Below the pieces are notes generated by a model that did not search any database, was not told the DNA's origin, and saw nothing but the letters and a program-made list of their open reading frames with translations. Shown piece by piece: positions 44,141 to 53,551 of a stretch of DNA of 64,000 nucleotides. Location: NCBI GenBank assembly GCA_009840595.1, contig VXNK01000020.1, positions 1 through 64,000 on the forward strand, written 5' to 3'. Within the stretch, counting starts at the first letter, position 1, and each line of letters begins with the position of its first letter. The stretch is from Rhodospirillaceae bacterium (GTDB lineage: Bacteria > Pseudomonadota > Alphaproteobacteria > Bin65). Position numbers and translations under genes: made by a program.

Positions 44141-45319
44141 TCAGGGCCCTTCCTGCGCCGGCAGTCGCACCTGGAACACGGTGCGCCCGTTGTCCCGGTC
44201 GAATTCGACAACCCCGCCCAGCTCTTCGACCAGCTTGGCGACCAGCGCGAGGCCGAGGCCGCTGCCCGCCGATTTGGTCGTCACGAACGGATCGAACAGG
44301 TGGTTGCGCAATTCGCCGGGTATGCCGGGGCCATTATCCTCGACCGAGACGACGATCGGCAACCGGATAGCGCCGTCGCCGGCCGGCGCCGCGATCCGGA
44401 CGCCCGCCCGATAGGCGGTGCGCAGGCGGATCTCGCCGCTGCGGTCCGGCGCCGCCTCGGCGGCGTTCTTGACCAGGTTCAGGAATATCTGGACCAGCCG
44501 GTCCCGGTCGCCCGGAACCGGCGGCAGGGACGGATCGTAGTCCTCGACGATCCGCAGGCTCTTCGCGAAACCGTATTCGGCGCTGCGCCGGACCCGGCCC
44601 AGCACTTCGTGGATGTTGACCCCCTCGCGCCGGACCAGCGGCCGGTCGGCGAAGATCTCGAACCGGTCGACCAGGGCGTTCAGCCGGTCGGCCTCCTCGC
44701 AGATCAGGCTGGCGAGCGGGCGGTCCTCTGCGGACGCCGCGGATTCGAGCAGCTGCGCGGCGCCCTTGATGCCGCTCAGGGGATTGCGGATTTCGTGGGC
44801 CAGCAGGGCGGCCATGGCGGAGACCGACCGGGCGGCGCTGCGATGGCTGAGCTGGCGGTCGATCTGGTGGACGATCGATTGTTCCCGGAAGCTGAGCACG
44901 ATCGATTCCGCACCGTCGCCGACCGGGCTGGCGTGAACCGCGACATGGGGGATGGCCCGTTGCCGCGATTCGAGCGACGCATCGCTGTCTGCGACAGTGC
45001 TGCCGGTCTCCCGCGCCTGCTGCAGGAGCGAGAAAACCGGGCTGTCTTCCGGAAAATACTGCGCGAGCGTCCGCCGGCAGATGGCTTTCCGGCTGGAGCG
45101 CAGCAGATTTTCGGCGGCCGGGTTGGCGAACCGGATGGCGTTTTCCCGGTCGACGACGAGGATCGCGTCCGCCAGCGCGTTGAGACAGGCCCGGCCGTCC
45201 GCCCAATCTCCAGTCCGGTTCTCAGCCCGGTCCTCCACCCGGTCCTCGGGGGCGTCCGCCGGGGCCCCGGTCCCGGCACCGGTCCGTGCCTGCGGCGCTG
45301 CGGCGGCGGTCAGGGCCAC
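44141..45319 (-). CDS. ntrB: Nitrogen regulation sensor kinase NtrB
   Basis: 392 residues from GTG 45319, two bases after the dusB stop. Soluble kinase: PAS domain (ADAILVVDRENAIRFANPAA), phospho-His in MAALLAHEIRNPLSGIKGAA, N-box NLVKNAAEAAPD, VEDNGPGIPGELRNHLFDPF and SAGSGLGLALVAKLVEELGG. It senses nitrogen status via PII and phosphorylates NtrC. The first 45 residues are a low-complexity tail (VEDRAENRTGD region) encoded by a CCGGTC-rich array. The start is chosen because the frame further upstream is the dusB gene in another frame. Confidence 0.95.
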   Translation of the reverse strand: MALTAAAAPQARTGAGTGAPADAPEDRVEDRAENRTGDWADGRACLNALADAILVVDRENAIRFANPAAENLLRSSRKAICRRTLAQYFPEDSPVFSLLQQARETGSTVADSDASLESRQRAIPHVAVHASPVGDGAESIVLSFREQSIVHQIDRQLSHRSAARSVSAMAALLAHEIRNPLSGIKGAAQLLESAASAEDRPLASLICEEADRLNALVDRFEIFADRPLVRREGVNIHEVLGRVRRSAEYGFAKSLRIVEDYDPSLPPVPGDRDRLVQIFLNLVKNAAEAAPDRSGEIRLRTAYRAGVRIAAPAGDGAIRLPIVVSVEDNGPGIPGELRNHLFDPFVTTKSAGSGLGLALVAKLVEELGGVVEFDRDNGRTVFQVRLPAQEGP

Positions 45320-45321
45320 GG

Positions 45322-46320
45322 TCAGGCCGCCAGGGCCGCGGGCGGCGGCGCGGGCGCCGCGAACGCCCGGTCGATCAGGTCCAGAACCGCGGCGGGACCG
45401 GTCATCCGGTTCGCCGCGGCCCTGAAGGACGGCGGCACGCCGGCGGCCTCGGCGTACCAGGCGAGGTGCTTGCGGGCGATCCGGACCCCCGCCGGAACGC
45501 CGTAATGTTCGAGGATGGCGCCGTAATGGCCCTTGACGAGCGCGGCGAGCGCCGGCCCGGCGGGCGGTGCGGCTGCCGGGCGGCCGGCCATGCGCCGCAT
45601 CGCGTCGCGCAGCAGCCACGGCCTGCCGCACGCGCCGCGGCCGATCATGACGCCGTCCGCTCCCGACTGCGCCAGGGCCTCCGCCATGTCCGCCGGCGAA
45701 CGGATGTCGCCGTTGACGATCACCGGCACGCCGACGGCGCGTTTGACCGGCGCGACAGCCGCCCAGTCGGCGCAGCCGCCGAAGCGCTGTTCGCGGGTCC
45801 GGGCGTGGACCGTGAGCATCCGGGCGCCGGCCGCTTCGCACAGCCGCGCGAATTCGGGCGCGTTGCGGTGCGCATCGTCCCATCCCAGGCGCATTTTCGC
45901 GGTCACCGGCAGCGGATCGGCGGCGCGCACCACCGCCTCGACGATGCGCGCGGCCAGCGTCGGCTCGCGCATCAGCGCCGATCCGCACGCCTTGTTCACG
46001 ACCTTTTTCGCCGGACAGCCGAAGTTGATGTCGATCAGGGCCGCGCCGCCGTCCCGGGCCATTCGGGCCGCCTCGGCCATGTCCGCCGGGTCCGCGCCGG
46101 CGAGCTGGAGCGCGGCGGGATGGCGCTCGCGGCTGAGGTCGCCCCGGAGCCGCGACTTGCGGGTCCGTTGCACCATCGTGCGGCTGGCGACCATTTCGGA
46201 AAAGACCAACCCGGCGCCGAACGACCGCACGAGCCGCCGGAACGGCGGATCGGTCACGCCGGACATGGGCGCGAGCAGGACCGGCGCGTCCAGCGTCACA
46301 TTTCCGACCCGAATGCCCAT
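45322..46320 (-). CDS. dusB: tRNA-dihydrouridine synthase (NifR3-like)
   Basis: 332 residues, FMN-dependent TIM barrel reducing uridine in tRNA. Typical blocks: APMSGVTDPPFRRLVRSFGA, INFGCPAKKVVNKACGSALM with the catalytic Cys, KMRLGWDD, TVHARTREQRFGG and GVMIGRGACGRPWLL. It is the classic first gene of the alphaproteobacterial nifR3-ntrBC operon. The C-terminus is Ala/Pro-rich. The 120-base gap upstream, shared with divergent ispDF, is relatively AT-rich near 46338-46362 and probably holds both promoters. Confidence 0.96.
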   Translation of the reverse strand: MGIRVGNVTLDAPVLLAPMSGVTDPPFRRLVRSFGAGLVFSEMVASRTMVQRTRKSRLRGDLSRERHPAALQLAGADPADMAEAARMARDGGAALIDINFGCPAKKVVNKACGSALMREPTLAARIVEAVVRAADPLPVTAKMRLGWDDAHRNAPEFARLCEAAGARMLTVHARTREQRFGGCADWAAVAPVKRAVGVPVIVNGDIRSPADMAEALAQSGADGVMIGRGACGRPWLLRDAMRRMAGRPAAAPPAGPALAALVKGHYGAILEHYGVPAGVRIARKHLAWYAEAAGVPPSFRAAANRMTGPAAVLDLIDRAFAAPAPPPAALAA

Positions 46321-46440
46321 TTCTCGTCCAGCGCCTGTTTATTGTGCAATTCAGCAAACTAGGCCGCAGCCGGCGCTGCGGCAACGCACGCCGGCGCTGC
46401 GGCGGTCAGCACGGGATGGGAACGATGCCGGATCGGTGAT

Positions 46441-47679
46441 ATGAGCGGCAGCATGACGGAAGAGCCGAAGCCTGCTGCAACCGGTGGAGGACCGGGCGGA
46501 GAGCCCGGCGGAGGAGTGGGCGCCTGCGCGGCCGTGATCGTGGCGGCCGGGCGCGGCGTGCGCGCCGGCGGCGACGTGCCGAAGCAATATGCCCGGATCG
46601 GCGGCGAACCGGTGCTGCGGCGGACGGTCGGCGTCTTCGCGGCGCATCCGGCGGTCTCGACCGTCGTGGCGGTCATCCACCCCGACGACGCGGCACTGGC
46701 CCGGCAGGCGGCCGGCCCGGCGCGGGTCCATTTCGTGGACGGTGGCGCATCGCGTCAGGAATCGGTCTACAACGGATTGAAATTCCTCGATAACCTCGAT
46801 CCGGAATTCGTCCTCGTCCACGATGCGGCCCGGCCCTTCGTCACCGCGGATATCGTCGGCAAATGTCTCGATGCGGCGCGCCGCCACGCCGCCGCCGCCG
46901 CCGGCGTGCCGATGGCCGATACCGTCAAGAGGACCGACGAGGCCGGCGTCGTGACCGATACGATCGCGCGCGACCGGCTGTGGCGGGCCCAGACGCCCCA
47001 GGCCTTTCGCTACCGCGACCTGATGGCGGCGCACGAAGCGGCGGCCGGCCGGGCGCTGACCGACGACGCGGCGGTCGCCGAAGCCGCCGGCTTCGCCGTC
47101 GCCATGAGTCCGGGATCGGAGGACAATTTCAAGATCACCGCGGCCGAAGACCTAGCCCGGGCCGACCGGATCGCCCGGGCCCTGGCGCCGCGGGTCACGG
47201 TCGTCGGCCACGGCTTCGACGTTCACGCCTTCGGTCCCGGCGACCATATCGTGCTGTGCGGCGTCCGGATCGGCCATTCCCGGGGACTCGAGGGCCATTC
47301 GGACGCCGACGCCGCCCTGCACGCCCTGACCGACGCCCTGCTCGGCGCGCTGGGCGAAGGCGATATCGGGCAGCACTTCCCCGACAGCGATCCGCAATGG
47401 CGCGGCGCGGCCTCGGACCGGTTCGTGCGCCACGCGCTCGGCCTGGCCGCGGCGGCCGACGGGCGGCTGATCAATCTCGATCTCACGATTGTCTGCGAGC
47501 GGCCGAAACTGCAGCCGCATTACGACGCCATGAAGCGCAGCCTGTGCGCCCTGACCGGCTTGCCGCCGGCGCGGATCGGCCTCAAGGCGACGACGACCGA
47601 AAAGCTCGGCTTTACCGGCCGCGGCGAGGGCCTGGCGGCGCAGGCGGTCGTGTCGCTCGACCTGCCGGATACGGTGTGA
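46441..47679 (+). CDS. ispDF: Bifunctional IspD/IspF isoprenoid enzyme
   Basis: 412 residues. IspD half (about 25-250): AAGRGVRAGGDVPKQYARIG, HDAARPFVT and RAQTPQAFRY; makes CDP-methylerythritol. IspF half (about 252-412): VVGHGFDVHAFGPGDHIVLC with metal His/Asp, GHSDADAALHALTDALLGAL, GDIGQHFPDSDPQW and KATTTEKLGFTGRGEG; makes MEcPP. The fusion is typical of Alphaproteobacteria. The first 25 residues are Gly-rich and not conserved; ATG 46456 (MTEEPK) is a possible start. It is followed directly by pgpA. Confidence 0.97.
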   Translation: MSGSMTEEPKPAATGGGPGGEPGGGVGACAAVIVAAGRGVRAGGDVPKQYARIGGEPVLRRTVGVFAAHPAVSTVVAVIHPDDAALARQAAGPARVHFVDGGASRQESVYNGLKFLDNLDPEFVLVHDAARPFVTADIVGKCLDAARRHAAAAAGVPMADTVKRTDEAGVVTDTIARDRLWRAQTPQAFRYRDLMAAHEAAAGRALTDDAAVAEAAGFAVAMSPGSEDNFKITAAEDLARADRIARALAPRVTVVGHGFDVHAFGPGDHIVLCGVRIGHSRGLEGHSDADAALHALTDALLGALGEGDIGQHFPDSDPQWRGAASDRFVRHALGLAAAADGRLINLDLTIVCERPKLQPHYDAMKRSLCALTGLPPARIGLKATTTEKLGFTGRGEGLAAQAVVSLDLPDTV

Positions 47680-47680
47680 C

Positions 47681-48184
47681 GTGGCGGCGGCACGGCCGGA
47701 AGGTTTCGCCGGCTGGCTGGCGGTGTGGTTCGGGGCCGGCCTGTCGCCAATCGCGCCGGGAACCGCCGGATCGCTGGCCGCCCTGCCCTTCGGCGCGGCG
47801 ATCCTGTGGGCCGGCGGCGCCTCGGGCTGGCTCTGGCTCGGCCTGGCGACGCTGCTGCTGCTGCCGCTCGGCGCCTGGGCGGCGGCGGCCTATGACCGGC
47901 AGACCGGCGGGCACGACAATGCCGCCATCGTCGTCGACGAGGTCGCCGGCCAGTGGATCGCCCTGCTGCCCGCCGCCCCGATGACGGTTTCCGGCGCGGC
48001 ATGGTGGCACTATGCGCTGGCGTTCGGCCTGTTCCGGCTGTTCGACATCGCCAAGCCCTGGCCGGTCGGCTGGGTCGACCGGAAAATCGGCGGCGGCTGG
48101 GGCGTCATGGCCGACGATGTCGCGGCCGGCCTCTATGCCGGGGCGCTGACCTGGCTGGCCATCCGGCTGGAGCCGAACCTGTGA
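47681..48184 (+). CDS. pgpA: Phosphatidylglycerophosphatase A
   Basis: 167 residues, integral membrane enzyme that removes phosphate from phosphatidylglycerophosphate. The signature [19 protein letters not shown] and [14 protein letters not shown] (with the conserved Asp/Glu) are present, with about four TM segments. Start GTG 47681 lies one base after the ispDF stop. The stop overlaps the GTG of the next gene (GTGA). Order ispDF-pgpA-cinA is conserved in the class. Confidence 0.95.
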   Translation: MAAARPEGFAGWLAVWFGAGLSPIAPGTAGSLAALPFGAAILWAGGASGWLWLGLATLLLLPLGAWAAAAYDRQTGGHDNAAIVVDEVAGQWIALLPAAPMTVSGAAWWHYALAFGLFRLFDIAKPWPVGWVDRKIGGGWGVMADDVAAGLYAGALTWLAIRLEPNL

Positions 48185-48702
48185 GCCCGGAAGCAAGGCC
48201 CGTCGATCCGGCGGAACTGTTGCAGGCGGCGCGGACGGCCGGCCTGACCGTCGCCACCGCCGAATCCTGCACCGGCGGCATGGTCGCGGCCGCGCTGACC
48301 GATATCGCCGGCTCGTCCGACGTGTTCGAGCGCGGCTTCGTCACCTATTCCAACGAGGCCAAGGCGGAGCTGCTGGGCGTCGATCCGGCCTTGACCGGGC
48401 CGGGCGGCCCCGGCGCGGTCAGCGAGCCGGTCGCGCGGGCCATGGCCGAAGGCGCGCTGCACCGGTCCCGGGCGGACGTCGCCGTGTCGGTCACCGGGAT
48501 CGCCGGTCCGGGCGGCGGCTCCGCCGACAAGCCGGTCGGCCTGGTCCATTTCGGCTGGGCGGCGCGCAAGGGAGCGGCGCGCGACGGGGCGGCCGGCGCC
48601 GACCGCCGGATTTTCGCCGGCGGCCGGGCAGAAATCCGTGCGGCGGCAACGCGGCACGCCCTCGCCCTGCTCGCCCAGGCGATCGACGCGGCGAAACCAT
48701 GA
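48181..48702 (+). CDS. pncC: CinA C-terminal-type nicotinamide-nucleotide amidohydrolase
   Basis: 173 residues, only the CinA C-terminal domain, so a stand-alone Pnc[21 protein letters not shown] carries the catalytic Ser; [16 protein letters not shown] and [20 protein letters not shown] are family blocks. It deamidates NMN to NaMN in NAD salvage. GTG 48181 overlaps the pgpA stop by 4 bp. The stop overlaps the next ATG (ATGA), continuing the coupled run. Confidence 0.94.
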   Translation: MSPEARPVDPAELLQAARTAGLTVATAESCTGGMVAAALTDIAGSSDVFERGFVTYSNEAKAELLGVDPALTGPGGPGAVSEPVARAMAEGALHRSRADVAVSVTGIAGPGGGSADKPVGLVHFGWAARKGAARDGAAGADRRIFAGGRAEIRAAATRHALALLAQAIDAAKP

Positions 48703-49448
48703 GCACGGCCCCGACCGTAACCCCGAAAACGGCCGGGACGCCGAAACCGATCGCCGGGCGCGACCTGCTGGTCGCCGTCGGCGTCGCCGTCCTGGTCTAC
48801 GCCTTCACGATCCAGTTCGTGCCCCTGCTCAAATCCGAGCCGGTCACCGGCGCCGGCAAACAGCTCGTCCTGATCGGCTACCTGGCGGCCAACCTGGCCG
48901 CGTTCGGCGCCGCCGTCTCGGCGCTCCTGCTGCGCGACCCCGGCTACACCTGGCAGGATCTCGGCGTCAGACCGGCCAGCGACATCTGGAAACGGCGCGC
49001 CGTCCTGTTCGGCCTCGCGGCGACGCCGCTGGCCTTCGCCGCCGGTCTGTTCCTGCGCCGGACGTTCGATCTCGACCCGCCGGCCATCGACTTTTTCGCA
49101 CCGGACGATTTTTCCTGGGTCGCTGCCGCCACCATCGTTCTGTACGGCGGGCTGCTCGTCCCGATGTTCGAGGAACTGTTCTTCCGCGGCGCGGTCTATT
49201 CCTGGCTGCGCAACCGGCTGGCGGCGGCGAGCGCGATACCGCTGAGCGCGCTGGCCTTCGCGGTCGTGCATATGCGCATCGAGGTTATGGTCGTCGCCTT
49301 CGCGATGGGCTGCCTGCTGGCCTGGCTCTACGAAAGATCGCGCTCGATCCTGCCCAGCATCCTGCTGCACCAGACCTTCAATACGGCGCAGCTGGCCTTC
49401 GTCTACGGCGCCGTGGCGCTCGCGCCCGACCGCAGCGGGCTCGGCTAG
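48699..49448 (+). CDS. CPBP (Abi/Rce1-type) intramembrane metalloprotease
   Basis: 249 residues with about six to eight TM segments. The CPBP motifs are [20 protein letters not shown] (EExxxR) near residue 156, [19 protein letters not shown] with the second metal His, and SILLHQTFN. Homologues of Rce1; bacterial members are linked to bacteriocin self-immunity or protein quality control, and the substrate here is unknown. ATG 48699 overlaps pncC by 4 bp; its end overlaps the convergent coq10 gene by 4 bp. Confidence 0.9.
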   Translation: MSTAPTVTPKTAGTPKPIAGRDLLVAVGVAVLVYAFTIQFVPLLKSEPVTGAGKQLVLIGYLAANLAAFGAAVSALLLRDPGYTWQDLGVRPASDIWKRRAVLFGLAATPLAFAAGLFLRRTFDLDPPAIDFFAPDDFSWVAAATIVLYGGLLVPMFEELFFRGAVYSWLRNRLAAASAIPLSALAFAVVHMRIEVMVVAFAMGCLLAWLYERSRSILPSILLHQTFNTAQLAFVYGAVALAPDRSGLG

Positions 49449-49927
49449 GCGGGATTTTCGTGCGGCGCCACCGGCGCGGCCTTTCGGACCGCCGCGGGAT
49501 CGCCGTACAGCTTGCGCGCACGGCTTTCGAAGGCGGAGACCATCTTGCGCACCGCCTCGTGGAACAGGGCGCCGATCAGCCGTTGCAGCAGCCGGGACTT
49601 GAACTCGAAATCGAGAAAGAACTCGATCTCGCAGCCGTCCGGATGGGCTTTGAAGACCCAGTGATTCTCCAGATAGCGGAACGGGCCCTCGGTATAGGTC
49701 ACATCGATCCGGCCCGGCCGGTCGAGGCTGACGCGGGACGTGTAGCGCTCGCGGATCATCCGGAAGCCGACCAGCAGGTCCGCGACGATCAGGGTCTCCG
49801 ACCGGCGCCGGATGCGCGCGCCCATCACCCAGGGCAGGAATTCCGGATAGCGTTTCACGTCGGCGACCAGGTCGAACATCTGGTCCGGCGCGTAGGGCAG
49901 GATCGCGGTCTGGCGGTGTTTAGGCAC
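49445..49927 (-). CDS. COQ10/RatA-type ubiquinone-binding START-domain protein
   Basis: 160 residues of the polyketide-cyclase/START fold. [33 protein letters not shown] and [20 protein letters not shown] match the family that includes mitochondrial Coq10 and bacterial RatA. In Alphaproteobacteria it is most likely a ubiquinone-binding chaperone for respiration; RatA-like toxin behaviour is an alternative with little support. The start overlaps the lipA stop by 8 bp, so it is expressed with lipA. Confidence 0.92.
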   Translation of the reverse strand: MPKHRQTAILPYAPDQMFDLVADVKRYPEFLPWVMGARIRRRSETLIVADLLVGFRMIRERYTSRVSLDRPGRIDVTYTEGPFRYLENHWVFKAHPDGCEIEFFLDFEFKSRLLQRLIGALFHEAVRKMVSAFESRARKLYGDPAAVRKAAPVAPHENPA

Positions 49928-50906
49928 CGCCCTGCCCGCCGGCCGCCCCCGCCGCGGCCCGCGCCGCCTTCAGCCGGGCGAAGTCGTCGCCGGCGTGATA
50001 GGAGCTGCGGGTGAGCGGCGAGGCGGAAACCATCAGGAAGCCCTTGCCCAAGGCCATTTTTTCGTAGGCCCGGAACTCGTCGGGATGGACGAAGCGGTCG
50101 ACGGGAGCGTGCTTGCGCGTCGGCTGCAGATACTGGCCGATCGTGAGGAAATCGACGTCGGCCGAGCGCAGGTCGTCCATGACCTGGTAGACCTCCTCCC
50201 TCGTCTCGCCCAGGCCGACCATGAGGCCGGACTTGGTGAAGATCGACGGGTCGGTTTCCCTGACCTGCTGGAGCAGGCGCAGCGATGCGAAATAGCGCGC
50301 GCCCGGCCGGATCGCGGGATAGAGCCGCGGCACCGTCTCCAGATTGTGGTTGAACACGTCCGGCCGCGCCCTCGCGACCCGTTCGACCGCGCCCGGCTTG
50401 TTGAGAAAATCCGGCGTCAGGATTTCGACCGTGGTGTTCGGCGCGTGGCGGCGGATGGCGGCGACCGTCTCGACGAAATGGCCGGCGCCGCCGTCTTGCA
50501 GGTCGTCCCGGTCGACCGACGTGACCACGATATGCTCGAGGCCGAGCCGCGCCGTCGCCAGGCCGACATTCTCGGGCTCGTGGGGGTCGAGCCGGTCCGG
50601 CAGGCCGGTTTCGACGTTGCAGAAGGCACAGGCCCGGGTGCAAACGCTGCCCAGAATCATGAAGGTGGCGTGCTTCTTCGCCCAGCACTCGCCGATATTG
50701 GGGCAGGCGGCCTCTTCGCACACCGTCGCGAGATTGTGATCCCGGACCAGCTTCCGGGTGGCGTTGAAGGCATCGCCGGCCGGGGCCTTGACCCGAATCC
50801 AGCCGGGTTTGCGCCGGATCGGGCTGTCCGGCCGGTGCGCCTTTTCGGGATGCCGCGGCTTCGCCCGGTCCCCGGCCGCTACGGCGGCGGATTCGGAAAT
50901 CGCCAT
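49920..50906 (-). CDS. lipA: Lipoyl synthase
   Basis: 328 residues, radical-SAM enzyme inserting two sulfurs into octanoyl groups. The auxiliary cluster motif is [15 protein letters not shown], the radical-SAM motif [13 protein letters not shown], and the terminal [10 protein letters not shown] supplies the RSSY Ser. The length is normal. The C-terminus has a short Ala/Gly tail. It precedes coq10 in the same message, an arrangement common in the class. Confidence 0.98.
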   Translation of the reverse strand: MAISESAAVAAGDRAKPRHPEKAHRPDSPIRRKPGWIRVKAPAGDAFNATRKLVRDHNLATVCEEAACPNIGECWAKKHATFMILGSVCTRACAFCNVETGLPDRLDPHEPENVGLATARLGLEHIVVTSVDRDDLQDGGAGHFVETVAAIRRHAPNTTVEILTPDFLNKPGAVERVARARPDVFNHNLETVPRLYPAIRPGARYFASLRLLQQVRETDPSIFTKSGLMVGLGETREEVYQVMDDLRSADVDFLTIGQYLQPTRKHAPVDRFVHPDEFRAYEKMALGKGFLMVSASPLTRSSYHAGDDFARLKAARAAAGAAGGQGGA

Positions 50907-50992
50907 GTCCCGGAAATGCCCCCTCGCCGGCCGCCGTTCAAGGCGCGATTGCGCGCGGAAGGCGGTCGGTCGGAACCGCAGGAAAACGCCGC

Positions 50993-51289
50993 TCAGCCGA
51001 TCGGACGGTCGGTGCGGAAATTCTCGGCGTAACTTTTCGGCCTCACCGTCCGTTCCCGCGGTTCGCGGACCTGGTAGTCGATGCCCTTGCGCTTGCAGAA
51101 GGCGATCGCCTCGTCGCGGGTCGCGAAACCCATTTTCACCTGCTGGCCGGTATCCGACGACGTCGTCCAGCCGGTCACCGGATCCTGCTTCATGGCCGCC
51201 TGCGGCTCGTACTCGACGATCCAGCTCTTGGCATTGCCGCGGCCGGATTGCATGGCGGTCTTGGCCGGGCGGTAGATGCGCGCGCGCAT
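50993..51289 (-). CDS. NDUFS4-like NADH dehydrogenase (complex I) accessory subunit
   Basis: 98 residues. [28 protein letters not shown], then [20 protein letters not shown] and [14 protein letters not shown] match the ETC complex I subunit family, homologous to mitochondrial NDUFS4 (18 kDa). It binds peripherally to the N-module of complex I. ATG 51289 starts at the conserved MRARIY; an open frame extends upstream through the tRNA-Pro gene and is not real coding. Isolated from the nuo genes, as usual in Alphaproteobacteria. Confidence 0.93.
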   Translation of the reverse strand: MRARIYRPAKTAMQSGRGNAKSWIVEYEPQAAMKQDPVTGWTTSSDTGQQVKMGFATRDEAIAFCKRKGIDYQVREPRERTVRPKSYAENFRTDRPIG

Positions 51290-51320
51290 GGTTCGATTCC
51301 GAATTCCCAATGTTCCTGAC

Positions 51321-51397
51321 TGGTCGGGGCGGACGGATTCGAACCGCCGGCTTCCTGCTCCCAAAGCAGGTGCTCTACCTGGCTGAGCTACGCCCCG
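51321..51397 (-). tRNA. tRNA-Pro (anticodon TGG)
   Basis: Minus strand: acceptor CGGGGCG...CGCCCCG, D-arm TAGCTCAGCCAGGTAGAGC, anticodon loop TTTGGGA with TGG at 51363-51361, T-loop GGTTCGAATCC, discriminator A and encoded CCA (51323-51321). It lies between the NDUFS4-like gene and the divergent O-methyltransferase gene. Confidence 0.98.
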
Positions 51398-51547
51398 GCA
51401 TCCGCCTGCCGATAGCCGAACCCGCGGCCCGCGGCAAGCGCCTGTCGCAGGGGAGATGTGGTATCGCCGAACCTGTGTTATCAAGACGCCCGTCCGCGCC
51501 GGACCCGGCGTCCCTCCCCGTGGCAGTCAACGTCCAGGAATCCGCCC

Positions 51548-52216
51548 ATGTCCCGCCGCACCGGCCAACTCACCGACGCGCTCCACGCCTACCTGCTGCG
51601 CTGGGGCGTCGACGAACCCGCCCCGGTGCGGGCGCTGCGCGAAGACACGCGCAAGCTGTCCCAGGACGGCTGGCAGAGCTCGCCCGAACAGGCCCAGTTC
51701 ATGGCCCTGCTCGCCGGCGCGATCGGCGCGAAGCGGTTTCTCGAAATCGGTACCTTCACCGGCTATTGCACCCTGCGCATGGCGCTGGCGCTGCCGGAAG
51801 ACGGCCGGGTCGTCGCCTGCGACGTCACCGACGAGTTCGTCGAGAAGGCCGGCCGCCGGCACTGGCGCGAGTCCGGCATGGAAGACCGTATCGATCTGCG
51901 CATCGGCCCGGCGGCGCAAACCCTCGAAGGGCTGCTGGCCGATCCCGGCCCCGGCAGTTTCGACATGGCCTTCATCGACGCTGACAAGGAGGATTACCCG
52001 GTTTACTTCTCCTTGTGCGCGCAACTGGTCCGGCGCGACGGGCTGGTGCTGATCGACAACGCCTTCTGGGGCGGCCGGGTCGCCGACCCCGACGATACCC
52101 GCAAATCGACGGCTGCGATCCGCGAAGCGACCCGCATGGCCTTCGAGCGCGACGATTTCGAGGTCGCGATGGTGCCGATCGGCGACGGCCTGTTGATGGC
52201 CAGACGGCTGCTTTAG
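51548..52216 (+). CDS. SAM-dependent O-methyltransferase (caffeoyl-CoA type)
   Basis: 222 residues, class I Rossmann methyltransferase. FLEIGTFTGYCTLRMALALP is motif I, RVVACDVTDEF motif II, FDMAFIDADKEDYPVYFSLC the metal-binding DADK block, and GLVLIDNAFWGGRV motif III. This matches the Methyltransf_3 family that methylates catechol-like hydroxyls with Mg2+. Cytosolic; the physiological substrate is unknown. Its end overlaps the convergent HDAC-like gene by 4 bp. Confidence 0.92.
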   Translation: MSRRTGQLTDALHAYLLRWGVDEPAPVRALREDTRKLSQDGWQSSPEQAQFMALLAGAIGAKRFLEIGTFTGYCTLRMALALPEDGRVVACDVTDEFVEKAGRRHWRESGMEDRIDLRIGPAAQTLEGLLADPGPGSFDMAFIDADKEDYPVYFSLCAQLVRRDGLVLIDNAFWGGRVADPDDTRKSTAAIREATRMAFERDDFEVAMVPIGDGLLMARRLL

Positions 52217-53259
52217 CCCGCCTCGTCGGCAACCGACGCGAACCAGCGTTCCGGCGGGTTTCGACCGCGGGAATGGCTCCAGGTTACGGCGCGCAGCACG
52301 GCCTGGGCTGCGGCGTCGATCGGGGACTCGGCCTCCAGGCTGTTGAGCACGCCCCAGACCCGGGTCCAGCAGCGCGCCGTCGCCCAGGGATTGTAGCCGC
52401 CGCCGCCCGTCACCAGCAGGCGCGGGGCGAGCGCCATCGCCGCCGCGGCCGTCCGGGCGTGGCTGGCGTTGCTGAGCGCCAGCCCGCTCATCGGGTCGTC
52501 GGCCAGGGCGTCGGCGCCGCATTGCAGGATCAGGAGCTGCGGATCGAAGGCACGGACGACCGGCAGGATTTCCGAATTCATCAGCGATTCGAAATGATTA
52601 TCGCCGAAACCTGCCGCGACGGGATAATTGTGGATGTGCCGCGACGGATCGCTGTCGGTGCCGGTGCGCGGCCAGCGGCCGGCCTCGTGGACCGACAGGA
52701 TCATGACCCGGGGATCGTCGCCAAGCGCGATCTCCACGCCGTCGCAATGATGGGCGTCGATATCCAGATAGGCGACCCGCGTCGCGCCCCGGTCGAGGGC
52801 GGCGAGGATGCCGAGCACCGGATCGTTGAAGAAACAGAAGCCGCTCGCCCGGTCCTTCAGGCCGTGATGCGTCCCGCCGGCCGGGCTGAACACGATGCCG
52901 CCCTTCTCCAGCAGACCGATGGCGTGCAGCGTCGCGCCGGCCGCGGTTGCCGGGCGCCGGAAGATCTCGCCGAACACCGGATTGCCGTTGACGCCGAGGT
53001 TGAAGCGCGCGCGCTGGTCTTCGGTCGCCGCCCCGTCGCGCTCGCACTGCCGGACGGCGGCGACATAGTCCGGATCGTGGAACCGGGTGAGCTGTTCTTC
53101 GGTCGCGACCGGGCTCTCGAGATACTGTTCCGCCGGCAGCCAGCCCAGGGCGCGGCACAAATCGACGGCGAGCGAGACCCGCGGGATCGCCAGCGGGTGT
53201 TTGCCGCCGTAGCGGGAATGCCGGTAGATCTCGCTGGCGATGAAGCGGGGTTTGGGCAT
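52213..53259 (-). CDS. Histone deacetylase-family (AcuC-like) zinc hydrolase
   Basis: 348 residues of the arginase/deacetylase fold. The catalytic His pair is in FSPAGGTHHGLKDRASGFCF, the zinc ligands in VAYLDIDAHHCDGVE, and LVTGGGGYNP is the family's Gly loop. Bacterial members act on acetylpolyamines, acetoin-pathway proteins or acetyl-lysine; substrate unknown. The start ATG 53259 is at the conserved MPKPRFIASEIYRHSRYGGK. Convergent with the O-methyltransferase gene. Confidence 0.93.
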   Translation of the reverse strand: MPKPRFIASEIYRHSRYGGKHPLAIPRVSLAVDLCRALGWLPAEQYLESPVATEEQLTRFHDPDYVAAVRQCERDGAATEDQRARFNLGVNGNPVFGEIFRRPATAAGATLHAIGLLEKGGIVFSPAGGTHHGLKDRASGFCFFNDPVLGILAALDRGATRVAYLDIDAHHCDGVEIALGDDPRVMILSVHEAGRWPRTGTDSDPSRHIHNYPVAAGFGDNHFESLMNSEILPVVRAFDPQLLILQCGADALADDPMSGLALSNASHARTAAAAMALAPRLLVTGGGGYNPWATARCWTRVWGVLNSLEAESPIDAAAQAVLRAVTWSHSRGRNPPERWFASVADEAG

Positions 53260-53309
53260 GACGCTCCCGAATTAGCGCGATCGGCCGGCCGTTCCAGCCC
53301 GGAGGCACC

Positions 53310-53337
53310 GTAGGGAGGGTTTGAAACCCACCCCTAC
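53310..53337. repeat. Hairpin repeat GTAGGG(A)GGGTTT
   Basis: GTAGGGAGGGTTT is followed by AAACCCACCCCTAC, an almost perfect dyad. A related but eroded copy, GGGGAAAGTTTTAAACCGTC then CCCTAC, lies at about 33067-33092 downstream of mazG. It lies between the HDAC-like gene and the TPP riboswitch. Confidence 0.6.
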
Positions 53338-53422
53338 AACCGCTTGGCTCCTGTTCCGTACTTGGGTCGAGTCCGAACGCCCGGCCTTGCGCCACGCCGC
53401 CGCCTGTCATACTCCTGTCGCA

Positions 53423-53550
53423 TCACTTGGGGGAGCCCTAGCCCGGCTGAGAGGTTCCCTGCCCGTCACCGGCCCTTTTCCGCGGGCCGGACGGCGCAGC
53501 GAACGACCCCTGGAACCTGATCCGGTTCGCACCGGCGTAGGGAACAGTGA
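53423..53550 (+). promoter_or_regulatory. TPP (thi-box) riboswitch
   Basis: Conserved elements in order: TTGGGGGAGCCC (53427-53438), CTGAGAGG (53447-53454), a variable P3 stem GGCCC...GGGCC, ACCTGATCCGG (53515-53525) and GCGTAGGGAA (53535-53544). Closing stem TCACT (53423-53427) pairs with AGTGA (53546-53550). AGGGA inside the conserved 3' element is also the ribosome site, 9 nt before the permease ATG at 53552, so thiamine pyrophosphate should block translation directly. Confidence 0.95.
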
Positions 53551-53551
53551 C

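Noticed and set aside
44141-46384. ntrB as a 747-residue protein
   Set aside because: The N-terminal half is dusB in another frame; GTG 45319 follows the dusB stop and precedes the PAS domain.
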